NCBI GenBank assembly: GCA_018713405.1
Contig: DVOR01000120.1
Location: 1-5,623, forward strand
From: Candidatus Spyradenecus faecavium
GTDB lineage: Bacteria > Verrucomicrobiota > Kiritimatiellia > RFP12 > DVOR01
Direction: 5' to 3'
DNA: 5,623 nucleotides
Shown: positions 1-5,176 of the stretch, piece by piece
Position numbering within the stretch: the first letter of the stretch is position 1
Layout of the letters: each line of letters begins with the position of its first letter
Notes under the pieces: model-generated
Told to the model about the DNA's origin: nothing
The model's input: the letters and a program-made list of their open reading frames with translations, nothing else
Databases searched by the model: none
Program-made: the position numbers and the translations under genes

Positions 1-1066
1 GCTTCAGGTCCACCTTGTCCATCAGCCCCAGGCGCTGGTTCACCTTGTAGCGGCCCACCAGCCCCAGGTCGTAGCGGCGCTGGTCGAAGAACTGCGAATG
101 CACGTAGCTGCGCGCGTTGGCCGACGTCACGGGATCGCCCGGGCGCAGACGGTGGTAGATGTCCTTCACCGCCTCTTCCTCGCTCCGCGCGGGGTCGATC
201 TTGATCGTCTTCAGCAGCAGGCCCTTGTCGAACGAGGTGTCCACCACGTCGAACAGCGGGATGCCCGCGCGCGCCGCCAGGTCCACCAGCGCCGGCGTCA
301 CGGGGTCGTAACGGCGCGCCAGCACGCTCCCGGAATTGATGTCGATCAGGTCATCCTTCAGCACATACGCCGCCAGCTCCTCGTCCGACCACTTGTCCGC
401 CGTCGAGATGGAGTGGAACGTGTAATACAGCTTCAGGATGTCCTCGTCCGAGCCATACCCCAACGTCCGCAGGAACGTCGTCACATAGAACTTCCGCGCG
501 CGGCGCCGACGGTCCAGGTACACCCACATGATGTCCGACGCGTCGAACTGGATCTCGATCCACGACCCGTGGTCCGGGATGATGCGCACCGAGTAAAGGT
601 CATGCCCATTCGCGTGCGTCGCCTTCTCCGAGCACACGCCCGGGCTGCGATGCAGCTGCGACACGATCACACGCTCCGCCCCGTTGATCACGAACGCGCC
701 GTCGCGCGTCATCAGCGGGATCTCCCCCAGATACACATCATCCTCGCGCACCTCGTCGCCGTCCTTCAGACGGAACGTCGCGTGCAACGGCGCCGAGAAG
801 GTGTCCCCGTCCCGCAACGCCTCAAACTGCGTCTTCTTCGGCTTCTCCAGATTGTACTTCACGAAATCCACCGTGAAGCGCCCATCCTTCGACGTCACCG
901 GGAACACTTCCTTGAAGATGGCCTGCAGACCCTTGTTCTGCCGCTTCCCCGCGCTCACGTCCGCCTGCAGGAAATCCGCGAAAGACTTGGTCTGAATGTC
1001 GATCAGGTTCGGCGGCTGAATCACCGGCTTGAGCTTCCCGAACACGAAATCCTCGTCCTTGGCCAT
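1..1066 (-). CDS. rpoB: DNA-directed RNA polymerase subunit beta, N-terminal part (cut at window edge)
   Basis: Encodes the first 355 residues of the RNA polymerase beta subunit, part of the catalytic core that transcribes all genes. The reading frame is open to the window edge, so the rest of the protein lies outside. Diagnostic stretches are YLGEIPLMT followed by FVINGAERVIVSQLHRSPG (residues 112-143), the RIIPDHGSW segment (161-169), DRRRRARKF (185-193), and YHRLRPGDPVT with FFDQRRYDLGLVGRYKVN (304-343), all in the order seen in bacterial beta subunits. The opening residues (FGKLKPVIQPPNLIDIQ) resemble PVC-group RpoB from memory. The rifampicin-binding region and active-site part are not included. 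The start ATG at 1066-1064 is preceded by AGAGGTG at good spacing. Unusually, the gene upstream is not rplL. Confidence 0.98.
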   Translation of the reverse strand, partial: MAKDEDFVFGKLKPVIQPPNLIDIQTKSFADFLQADVSAGKRQNKGLQAIFKEVFPVTSKDGRFTVDFVKYNLEKPKKTQFEALRDGDTFSAPLHATFRLKDGDEVREDDVYLGEIPLMTRDGAFVINGAERVIVSQLHRSPGVCSEKATHANGHDLYSVRIIPDHGSWIEIQFDASDIMWVYLDRRRRARKFYVTTFLRTLGYGSDEDILKLYYTFHSISTADKWSDEELAAYVLKDDLIDINSGSVLARRYDPVTPALVDLAARAGIPLFDVVDTSFDKGLLLKTIKIDPARSEEEAVKDIYHRLRPGDPVTSANARSYVHSQFFDQRRYDLGLVGRYKVNQRLGLMDKVDLK

Positions 1067-1258
1067 AGCCTCAACACCTCTTCGATAGGGGTTCTCGACT
1101 CCGCCCCGCGGTCCCCCGCAAGGCCGTTGCAACAAGGTAAGCCCCGGGCGTCTCAGCCCGCAAACTCCGGCCCCAGGCCGGGCCCCCGCGCGACAGTAGA
1201 CTGCTGTATCCGCCGCGAAGGCCTCGCCGCCTAGAGACACTCCGCCCCTAGACGAAAC
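1067..1258 (-). promoter_or_regulatory. Long structured 5' leader of rpoB
   Basis: If transcription starts about 7 nt after the -10 box, the rpoB mRNA has an untranslated leader of about 190 nt. It holds two neighbouring short hairpins: 5-bp arms at 1145-1149/1156-1160 with a 6-nt loop, and 6-bp arms at 1167-1172/1176-1181 with a 3-nt loop. A weaker 4-bp element lies at 1192-1206. There is no obvious U-tract terminator and no match to a riboswitch I recognise. A role in feedback control of RNA polymerase synthesis is possible but purely inferred. The long plus-strand frame through this stretch is a shadow of rpoB and its leader. Confidence 0.45.
1075..1081 (-). promoter_or_regulatory. Ribosome binding site of rpoB
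   Basis: On the minus strand the sequence reads AGAGGTG, 8 nt before the ATG. It fixes the rpoB start. Confidence 0.8.
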
Positions 1259-1264
1259 CCGTAA

Positions 1265-1293
1265 AATATAGCAAATCCCACCACCCCACGCAA
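1265..1293 (-). promoter_or_regulatory. Sigma-70-type promoter of rpoB
   Basis: Read on the minus strand: -35 TTGCGT (1293-1288), 17-bp spacer starting GGGGTGG, -10 TATATT (1270-1265). Predicted start is near 1258. A run of seven T (1302-1296) lies just upstream of the -35 and could act as an UP-like element. The -35 and first part of the spacer are identical to those of the promoter at 2170-2198, which strengthens both calls. Confidence 0.75.
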
Positions 1294-1309
1294 GCAAAAA
1301 AAGTAGGGA

Positions 1310-1341
1310 GCTTGGAAGTTTGGAGGCTTAGAAGTTTGGTA
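1310..1341. repeat. 8-bp degenerate tandem repeat (four units)
   Basis: Four consecutive 8-bp units: GCTTGGAA, GTTTGGAG, GCTTAGAA, GTTTGGTA. It starts the repeat mosaic filling the spacer between the small secreted-protein gene and the rpoB promoter. No coding signal is seen; the overlapping frames are low-complexity. Confidence 0.75.
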
Positions 1342-1640
1342 GGCGACCTCGTCCGTCGCCCCGCAGGGGCACTCCTGCATCTCCTGCTCGCCCCGGGGTG
1401 TGGGGGCTTGGCGCCCACCGCACGCCGTCCTATTCGTCCTATTTGTCCTATTGGTCCTACCGCGCCGCCCGGGGCACCTGCGCCGCCTATTGGCACGTCG
1501 CAGACGTGCCGGGGGTGCAGGGCGAACTTCGCCCTGCCGGGGTCCAAGGGGCAGCGCCCCTTGCCTCCCTTGCCCCCTACCCATCTCCCAATCCCAATCC
1601 TCCAATCAGCCAAACGGAGGGGTGTGGGGCGACGCCCCAC
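1342..1640. repeat. Cluster of GC-rich mini-hairpins in the spacer
   Basis: At least six perfect palindromes, mostly with 3-nt loops. They are 1342-1347/1355-1360; 1358-1362/1366-1370 (loop GCA, overlapping the first, so only one of these two can form); 1492-1499/1503-1510 (8 bp, loop GCA); 1517-1525/1529-1537 (9 bp, loop ACT); 1546-1552/1556-1562 (7 bp, loop AGC); and 1624-1630/1634-1640 (7 bp, loop GAC). The stems differ in sequence but share size and loop form. None is followed by a T-run on either strand, so they do not look like ordinary intrinsic terminators. Long frames crossing the region are proline/arginine-rich shadows, and I call no gene here. Confidence 0.7.
1427..1462. repeat. 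9-bp tandem repeat (four units)
   Basis: Units GTCCTATTC, GTCCTATTT, GTCCTATTG and GTCCTACCG in a row; only the last position varies in the first three. The 9-bp period gives a three-residue repeat in any frame (Arg-Thr-Asn on the minus strand), which explains the artificial-looking ORFs here. Confidence 0.85.
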
Positions 1641-1646
1641 CCCAAT

Positions 1647-1678
1647 CCAATCAGCCAATCAGCCAATCAGCCAATCAG
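1647..1678. repeat. 8-bp tandem repeat abutting a stop codon (four perfect units)
   Basis: Four perfect head-to-tail copies of CCAATCAG, with a further copy at 1602-1609. The last unit contains the TGA stop codon of the minus-strand gene ending at 1675, so the array begins exactly at the end of that coding region. Confidence 0.9.
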
Positions 1679-2145
1679 CCCTCCGCCTCAGCCTTCGGCG
1701 TCGGAGCCTCTGGTTTCGGCGCCGGAGGCGGAGGCGTGGGGTCCTTGCCGGCCTCGATGTCATCGGCCATCTGCTCCAGGCGTGCCGCACGCGCACGCAG
1801 ACGCGCCGCACGCTCAGCGGGCGACAAAGGCGCGGGCGCCGCCCGACCCTCACGCACCGGCCGCGGCCGCTCACGCCACTGACGCCGATCCGGACGATGC
1901 CGCGGCGGCAACGGCCGCGCCACGCACGCCCCATCGGGACACTCCGGCGCCGCGGGACAGACCACCGCGCGCTCAACGGGCCGCGCCACGCACGCCCCAT
2001 CCGTGCACGCCTCCGACACCGGGACACCCCGGCATCCACGCGCATGCCACGCACGCGCGCCACACGCGCCGTCGAAACACGGCGCCCAGTGGGCAAAGAC
2101 CCCTCCGACCAAGAGGAGGGATGCAATCAACAGTGTCATTCTCAT
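1675..2145 (-). CDS. Small secreted Cys-rich protein with three CxDGACxAR motifs, function unknown
   Basis: Not recognised. The 156-residue product starts with a signal peptide: Arg2, a hydrophobic core at residues 4-17, and a likely cut after GVFA (18). The mature part has C-x-D-G-A-C-x-A-R three times (C23/C28, C47/C52, C69/C74) plus C38 and C63, giving eight cysteines. Then come an Arg/Pro-rich stretch (about 78-105), a helical Ala/Arg/Glu segment (108-133) and a Pro/Lys/Glu tail (135-156). The protein is presumably exported; disulfide or metal binding by the Cys pairs is a guess. Start 2145 was chosen because AAAGGAG sits 7 nt upstream. An in-frame ATG at 2163 coincides with the predicted transcription start and is less likely. 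The gene has its own promoter. Its repetitive, biased composition leaves some doubt that it is a stable gene. Confidence 0.68.
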   Translation of the reverse strand: MRMTLLIASLLLVGGVFAHWAPCFDGACGARAWHARGCRGVPVSEACTDGACVARPVERAVVCPAAPECPDGACVARPLPPRHRPDRRQWRERPRPVREGRAAPAPLSPAERAARLRARAARLEQMADDIEAGKDPTPPPPAPKPEAPTPKAEAEG

Positions 2146-2152
2146 GGCGGTA

Positions 2153-2159
2153 CTCCTTT
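2153..2159 (-). promoter_or_regulatory. Ribosome binding site deciding the 2145 start
   Basis: The minus strand reads AAAGGAG, 7 nt before the ATG at 2145 and downstream of the competing ATG at 2163. It therefore supports the shorter 156-aa product. Confidence 0.8.
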
Positions 2160-2169
2160 CCATACCAAT

Positions 2170-2198
2170 AGTATAACACCTTCCCCCACCCCACGCAA
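2170..2198 (-). promoter_or_regulatory. Sigma-70-type promoter of the small secreted-protein gene
   Basis: Minus strand: -35 TTGCGT (2198-2193), 17-bp G-rich spacer, -10 TATACT (2175-2170). Predicted start is near 2163, giving a leader of about 18 nt. The first 13 nt match the rpoB promoter exactly. Confidence 0.75.
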
Positions 2199-2205
2199 CA
2201 GAGGG

Positions 2206-2218
2206 CCGGCGTTGCCGG
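2206..2218 (-). terminator. Weak hairpin just after the 231-aa gene
   Basis: Perfect 5-bp stem CCGGC/GCCGG with a 3-nt loop, 8 nt past the TGA at 2229-2227 on the minus strand. No T-run follows, so it is at best a weak terminator or 3'-end protecting hairpin for the gene upstream. Confidence 0.3.
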
Positions 2219-2226
2219 TGGAGCGG

Positions 2227-2922
2227 TCAGTCGCGCACGAGGGCGAAGAAGCGGTCTTGGTAGAGCTCGAAGAGGCCCTTTTCCTTGAGCAGGCGGCCGA
2301 GGGGCTTGATGAGCGTGGGGTCCTTGGCCGCGGCGGCGAAGGCGCGCTCCACCTCGTCGCGGTCGGGCTGGGGCATCCGTTCGCGGAAGCCGGCCTTTTC
2401 GTGCTCGGTGAGGGCGTGGAGGGTCTTGGGGAGGGAGGCCTGCACCAGGCGCATGAAGAGGTGCAGCAGGCAGACGTCCCACGGCTCGTCCACGCCCACG
2501 ACGAGGGCCGCGTAGGGGTCGGCCTTGCGTTCGAGGGCGCGTTTGGCGCGGTCGCGCACGGCTTCGAGCGGCTCGCCGATGAGCGTCTCGGAGTAGGTCT
2601 CGCGCCGCAGGCGGTAGGAGTAGCGCAGCACGCGGAAGCGGTCGCCGTGGGCGCGCAGGAAGGAGAGGTAGTCCTGGGCTTGGGGGCCGAACCCTTCCAG
2701 TTCCTGCGTGGAGAGGTCGCCGGGCAGGAGCAGGCGCGGCGGGAAGGTCTGCAGCTTCCCTTCGCGGACGCGGGTCTTGGTGGGGTCGTCCATCGGCTGG
2801 GCCAGGAGGGTGTAGTTGACGAGGGTCTGGTCGAACGGGTCAAGCAACCGCTCCGGGGCACGCACGATGCGCGTGTTCCGGACGGCGTAGACGAAGTCGA
2901 AATTGTTGGGGCCTCGTTTCAT
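2227..2922 (-). CDS. Conserved-looking cytoplasmic protein of unknown function (231 aa)
   Basis: I cannot assign a function. The product has no signal peptide or membrane span and is mixed helical with many charged residues. Visible landmarks are an N-terminal FDFVYAVRNTRIV (8-20), the segment LVNYTLL (34-40), RVREGKLQTFPPR (51-63), LEGFGPQAQDYLSFL (75-89), a likely core VVGVDEPWDVCLLHLFMRLV (141-160), and a C-terminal LFELYQDRFFALVRD (217-231). Composition and codon use match the housekeeping neighbours, and the protein looks well folded, so it is likely real. From memory similar proteins occur in other PVC bacteria, but this is unchecked. The frame stays open to 3591, but that would overlap serS antisense. 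ATG 2922 is preferred because a TATAAT box ends 7 nt upstream; ATG 2931 lies inside that box. There is no ribosome binding site. The gene is divergent from serS. Confidence 0.8.
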   Translation of the reverse strand: MKRGPNNFDFVYAVRNTRIVRAPERLLDPFDQTLVNYTLLAQPMDDPTKTRVREGKLQTFPPRLLLPGDLSTQELEGFGPQAQDYLSFLRAHGDRFRVLRYSYRLRRETYSETLIGEPLEAVRDRAKRALERKADPYAALVVGVDEPWDVCLLHLFMRLVQASLPKTLHALTEHEKAGFRERMPQPDRDEVERAFAAAAKDPTLIKPLGRLLKEKGLFELYQDRFFALVRD

Positions 2923-2929
2923 AACCGTC

Positions 2930-2935
2930 ATTATA
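2930..2935 (-). promoter_or_regulatory. -10 box of the 231-aa gene, suggesting a leaderless mRNA
   Basis: A perfect TATAAT on the minus strand (2935-2930), preceded by TGC. Transcription would start near 2923, within a base or so of the ATG at 2922. No good -35 is seen 16-18 bp upstream (the region reads GCAGGG). An extended -10 (TGC rather than the usual TGN at one-base offset) may compensate. Confidence 0.5.
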
Positions 2936-2978
2936 GCACACCCGCGCGCTTCCCTGCCCGCGGCCGTGGGGCGGCGCT

Positions 2979-3007
2979 TTGCCTTTGGGGGGGAATTGTG
3001 GTTAAAT
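2979..3007 (+). promoter_or_regulatory. Promoter of the serS-def operon
   Basis: -35 TTGCCT (2979-2984), 17-bp spacer containing seven consecutive G, -10 TTAAAT (3002-3007). Predicted start is near 3014, giving a leader of about 21 nt. Each hexamer matches the consensus at 4 of 6 positions. The TTGC start and G-rich spacer echo the two minus-strand promoters of this window. Confidence 0.5.
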
Positions 3008-3023
3008 AGGGGGTGTTTTATCA

Positions 3024-3029
3024 GAGAGG
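3024..3029 (+). promoter_or_regulatory. Ribosome binding site of serS
   Basis: GAGAGG lies 5 nt before the ATG at 3035. This picks that ATG over the in-frame ATG at 2903, which would lie inside the divergent gene and upstream of the promoter. Confidence 0.7.
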
Positions 3030-3034
3030 CAACC

Positions 3035-4312
3035 ATGCTGGACATCAAGCGGATTCGTGAGCGGCCCGACGAGGTTCGGGAGGGTCTGAAGCGGCGGTGG
3101 ATGGACACCGCGCTCGTGGACAACGTGCTGGAGCTGGACGCCAAGCGGCGGGCGCTGGTCACCGAGACCGACGCGCTCAAGGCCAAGCGCAACGAGGTCT
3201 CCAAGAGCATCGGCGCGCGCGTCAAGGCCGGCGAGGACGTCGAGGCCGTGAAGGCCGAGATGCGCGCGGTGGGCGACGCCATCGCCGCCAAGGACGTGGA
3301 GATCCGCGCCACGGAGGAGGCCTTCCGCGAGGCGATGCTCCGCATCCCGAACGTGCCGAACAAGGACATCGCCACCGGCCCCGACAGCTCCGCGAACCGC
3401 GACGTCCGCCACGTGGGCACGATGCCGACCTTCGACTTCCAGCCGCTGGACCACATCGCGCTGGGCGAGAAGCTGGGCATCTTCGATTTCCCGCGCGGCG
3501 TGAAGCTCACGGGCACGGGCTTCCCCATCCTGCTGGGCCCCGGCGCCCGCCTGCAGCGCGCCCTCATCCAGTACATGCTGGACCTGCACACGCGTTTCCA
3601 GGGCTACACCGAGATGCTCCCGCCCTTCGTCGTCAACACCGCCTCCATGATCGGCACGGGCCAGCTGCCCAAGATGAAGGACGATATGTACCACTGCGAG
3701 GTGGACGACTTCTGGCTGATCCCCACCGCCGAGGTCCCCGTCACCAACTATTACCGTGACGACGTCCTCGAGGCCGCGCAGCTCCCCGTCAAGCTCACCG
3801 CCTACACCCCCTGCTTCCGCCGCGAGGCCGGCAGCGCGGGCAAGGACACCCGCGGCATCCTCCGCGTCCACCAGTTCGACAAGGTGGAGATGGTCAAGTT
3901 CGTCGACCCCGCCACCTCCTACGACGAGCTCGAGAAGCTCGTCCAGGACGCCGAGGACGTCCTCACCGGCCTGGGCCTCCACTTCCGCGTGCTCGAGCTC
4001 TGCTCCGGCGACATCTCCTTCTCCGCCGCCAAGTGCTACGACCTGGAGCTCTGGGCCCCCGGCCAGCAGGCCTGGCTCGAGGTCTCCAGCTGCTCCAACT
4101 TCGAGAGCTTCCAGGCCCGCCGCGCCAACATCCGCTACCGCCGCCCCGACGGCAAGCTCGACTTCGTGCACACCCTCAACGGCTCCGGCGTGGCCCTCCC
4201 CCGCCTGATGATCGCCATCCTCGAGCAATGCCAGCAGGCCGACGGCTCCGTCCTCCTGCCCGAGGCCATCCGCCCCTACTTCGGCGCCGACCGCCTGACC
4301 CCCGTGAGGTGA
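3035..4312 (+). CDS. serS: Serine--tRNA ligase (class II seryl-tRNA synthetase)
   Basis: Joins serine to tRNA-Ser (and selenocysteine tRNA where present) using ATP, in the cytoplasm. The 425-residue length is usual for bacterial SerRS. It starts with MLDIKRIRERPDEV, typical of the family, followed by the long antiparallel helical arm (about 27-105) that contacts the tRNA long variable arm. The catalytic domain shows the region around motif 1 (YTEMLPPFVVN, 191-201), GTGQLPK (207-213), the serine-binding TAEVPVTN (231-238), motif 2 with FRREAGSAG and RGILRVHQFDKVE (261-285), and motif 3 with NGSGVALPRLMIAILE (382-397, including Arg390). No key element appears missing. The stop overlaps the ribosome binding site of def, 3 nt downstream, so the two are very likely cotranscribed and translationally coupled. 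Confidence 0.98.
   Translation: MLDIKRIRERPDEVREGLKRRWMDTALVDNVLELDAKRRALVTETDALKAKRNEVSKSIGARVKAGEDVEAVKAEMRAVGDAIAAKDVEIRATEEAFREAMLRIPNVPNKDIATGPDSSANRDVRHVGTMPTFDFQPLDHIALGEKLGIFDFPRGVKLTGTGFPILLGPGARLQRALIQYMLDLHTRFQGYTEMLPPFVVNTASMIGTGQLPKMKDDMYHCEVDDFWLIPTAEVPVTNYYRDDVLEAAQLPVKLTAYTPCFRREAGSAGKDTRGILRVHQFDKVEMVKFVDPATSYDELEKLVQDAEDVLTGLGLHFRVLELCSGDISFSAAKCYDLELWAPGQQAWLEVSSCSNFESFQARRANIRYRRPDGKLDFVHTLNGSGVALPRLMIAILEQCQQADGSVLLPEAIRPYFGADRLTPVR
4306..4311 (+). promoter_or_regulatory. Ribosome binding site of def, overlapping the serS stop
   Basis: GAGGTG covers the last serS codons and part of its TGA, 4 nt before the def ATG. This arrangement fits translational coupling. Confidence 0.75.
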
Positions 4313-4315
4313 CCC

Positions 4316-4876
4316 ATGCCCAAGCGCACCGGCCCCCTTGAGATGCGGCTGTGGGGCGACCCCGTCCTCCGCCGCCCCTGCGTCCCCGTCACCGTCGTCG
4401 ACGACGCCCTCCGCGCCGTCGCCATCCAGATGCTCGAGACGATGTACAACGCCAACGGCGTCGGCCTCGCCGCCCCCCAGGTCGGCCGAAACGACCGCCT
4501 CTGCGTCATCGACGTCCCCTCCGACGCCGAGAAGGAGGAGTACGTCGAGGCCAACGCCGCCATCCCCATGCCCCTGGTCATGGTCAACCCCGAGATTCTC
4601 ACGCGCGAGGGCGAGCAGACCGACGAGGAAGGCTGCCTCTCCTTCCCCTCCATCCACGCCCCCGTCACCCGCGCCGACAAGGTCTCCTTCACCTTCCTTG
4701 ACCAAAACGGCGAACGCCGCACCTACACCGCCCACGGCCTCCTCGCACGCGCCGTCCAGCACGAGCTCGAGCACCTCGACGGACACGTCTTCATCGACAA
4801 CCTCGCCGACAAGACCCCCATCGCCGTCAAGCTCGACAAGCTCGAGGCGAAGACGAAACGCCGTCTCGGGCTCTGA
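4316..4876 (+). CDS. def: Peptide deformylase
   Basis: Removes the formyl group from the initiator methionine of new proteins at the ribosome, using a bound metal ion (normally iron). All three family motifs are present in the 186-residue product: GVGLAAPQVG (48-57, with Gln55), EGCLSFP (105-111, metal ligand Cys107), and QHELEHLDG (148-156, metal ligands His149 and His153, catalytic Glu150). Length is normal. A somewhat long polar loop precedes motif 2 (about 69-86). It follows serS by 3 nt and shares its promoter; the usual partner fmt is not next door. After its TGA the same frame stays free of stops to the end of the window (747 nt), through repeat DNA and into the next gene. Confidence 0.97.
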   Translation: MPKRTGPLEMRLWGDPVLRRPCVPVTVVDDALRAVAIQMLETMYNANGVGLAAPQVGRNDRLCVIDVPSDAEKEEYVEANAAIPMPLVMVNPEILTREGEQTDEEGCLSFPSIHAPVTRADKVSFTFLDQNGERRTYTAHGLLARAVQHELEHLDGHVFIDNLADKTPIAVKLDKLEAKTKRRLGL

Positions 4877-4880
4877 GGAA

Positions 4881-4899
4881 GCGGGCGCGAAGCGCCCGC
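4881..4899 (+). terminator. Strong hairpin just after def (possible 3' end)
   Basis: Perfect 8-bp stem (4881-4888 with 4892-4899) and GAA loop, starting 5 nt after the def stop. No T-run follows; a 7-bp purine-rich repeat does. It could halt or protect the serS-def transcript, but it belongs to the same mini-hairpin class that recurs through this spacer, so termination is not assured. Confidence 0.4.
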
Positions 4900-4931
4900 A
4901 GAGAACAGAGAACAGAAAACAGAAAACAGAG
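4900..4931. repeat. 7-bp tandem repeat AGARAAC (four units)
   Basis: Units AGAGAAC, AGAGAAC, AGAAAAC, AGAAAAC, then a partial AGAG. The same 7-bp repeat occurs in the opposite orientation at about 5131-5163 and 5301-5325. Because 7 is not a multiple of 3, unit gain or loss shifts any frame crossing it. Confidence 0.88.
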
Positions 4932-4983
4932 CGCGCGCAAGCGCGCGACGGGCAGGCCGAAGGCCCAAGCGGCGAAGCCGCTT
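4931..4983. repeat. Three adjacent mini-hairpins
   Basis: Palindromes at about 4931-4936/4941-4946 (GCGCGC arms), 4955-4958/4962-4965 (GGCC arms, GAA loop) and 4967-4973/4977-4983 (AAGCGGC/GCCGCTT, GAA loop). Together with the def-proximal hairpin, three of four have GAA loops. No coding signal is seen from 4877 to about 5218. Confidence 0.7.
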
Positions 4984-4998
4984 TCCAGAATCTCCCGT

Positions 4999-5176
4999 AT
5001 CCGTCGGCCTTTCGCGCTTCCTCCCGCTTCCTCCCGCTTCGTGTCCCTTTGTGGTCCTTCGTGTCCTTCGTGATGACCCGCAAACCCTCCACAGTCCCCC
5101 ATCGCTCCCATCCGTCGCCCCGCAGGGGCGTCTCTGTTCTCAGTTCTCTGTTTTCTGTTCTCTTCGCTCTCCCCGC
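4999..5176 (+). repeat. Tandem duplication, copy 1
   Basis: Begins ATCCGTCGGCCTTT and ends with CTCCCCGC. It consists of a 5' part with an extra 10-bp CTCCCGCTTC unit, a 71-bp core (5035-5105), a hairpin with CGCCCC/GGGGCG arms (5116-5130) and an array of 7-bp GTTCTCT-type units (about 5131-5163). Copy 2 follows with no gap. The core reads as Lys-Asp-Thr-Lys-Asp-His-Lys-like repeats on the minus strand, a familiar spurious-protein signature of repeat DNA in several phyla. Confidence 0.85.

Noticed and set aside
98..1234. 378-residue plus-strand open frame
   Set aside because: It is the antisense shadow of rpoB, which is unmistakable on the minus strand.
1067..1258. Thiamine pyrophosphate or other known riboswitch in the rpoB leader (a CTGAGA appears on the minus strand)
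   Set aside because: Only the CTGAGA hexamer matches; the rest of the conserved core is absent, and rpoB is not a sensible target.
1231..1658. Two overlapping minus-strand frames of 124 and 136 residues
   Set aside because: They consist of translated 8- and 9-bp repeats and hairpins, with no ribosome binding site, and span the rpoB promoter.
1312..3009. 565-residue plus-strand open frame
   Set aside because: It runs through tandem repeats and antisense to two minus-strand genes with better starts and promoters; the sequence is low-complexity Arg/Pro.
2923..3591. N-terminal extension of the 231-aa protein to a start at 3591
   Set aside because: The extension is antisense to serS, Ser/Arg-rich, and lies upstream of the TATAAT box; the natural protein begins at 2922.
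4723..5111. Minus-strand frames of 81 and 94 residues after def, and a 148-residue frame at 5140-5586
   Set aside because: They are antisense to def or the terminal gene, or are translated repeats, with no start signals.
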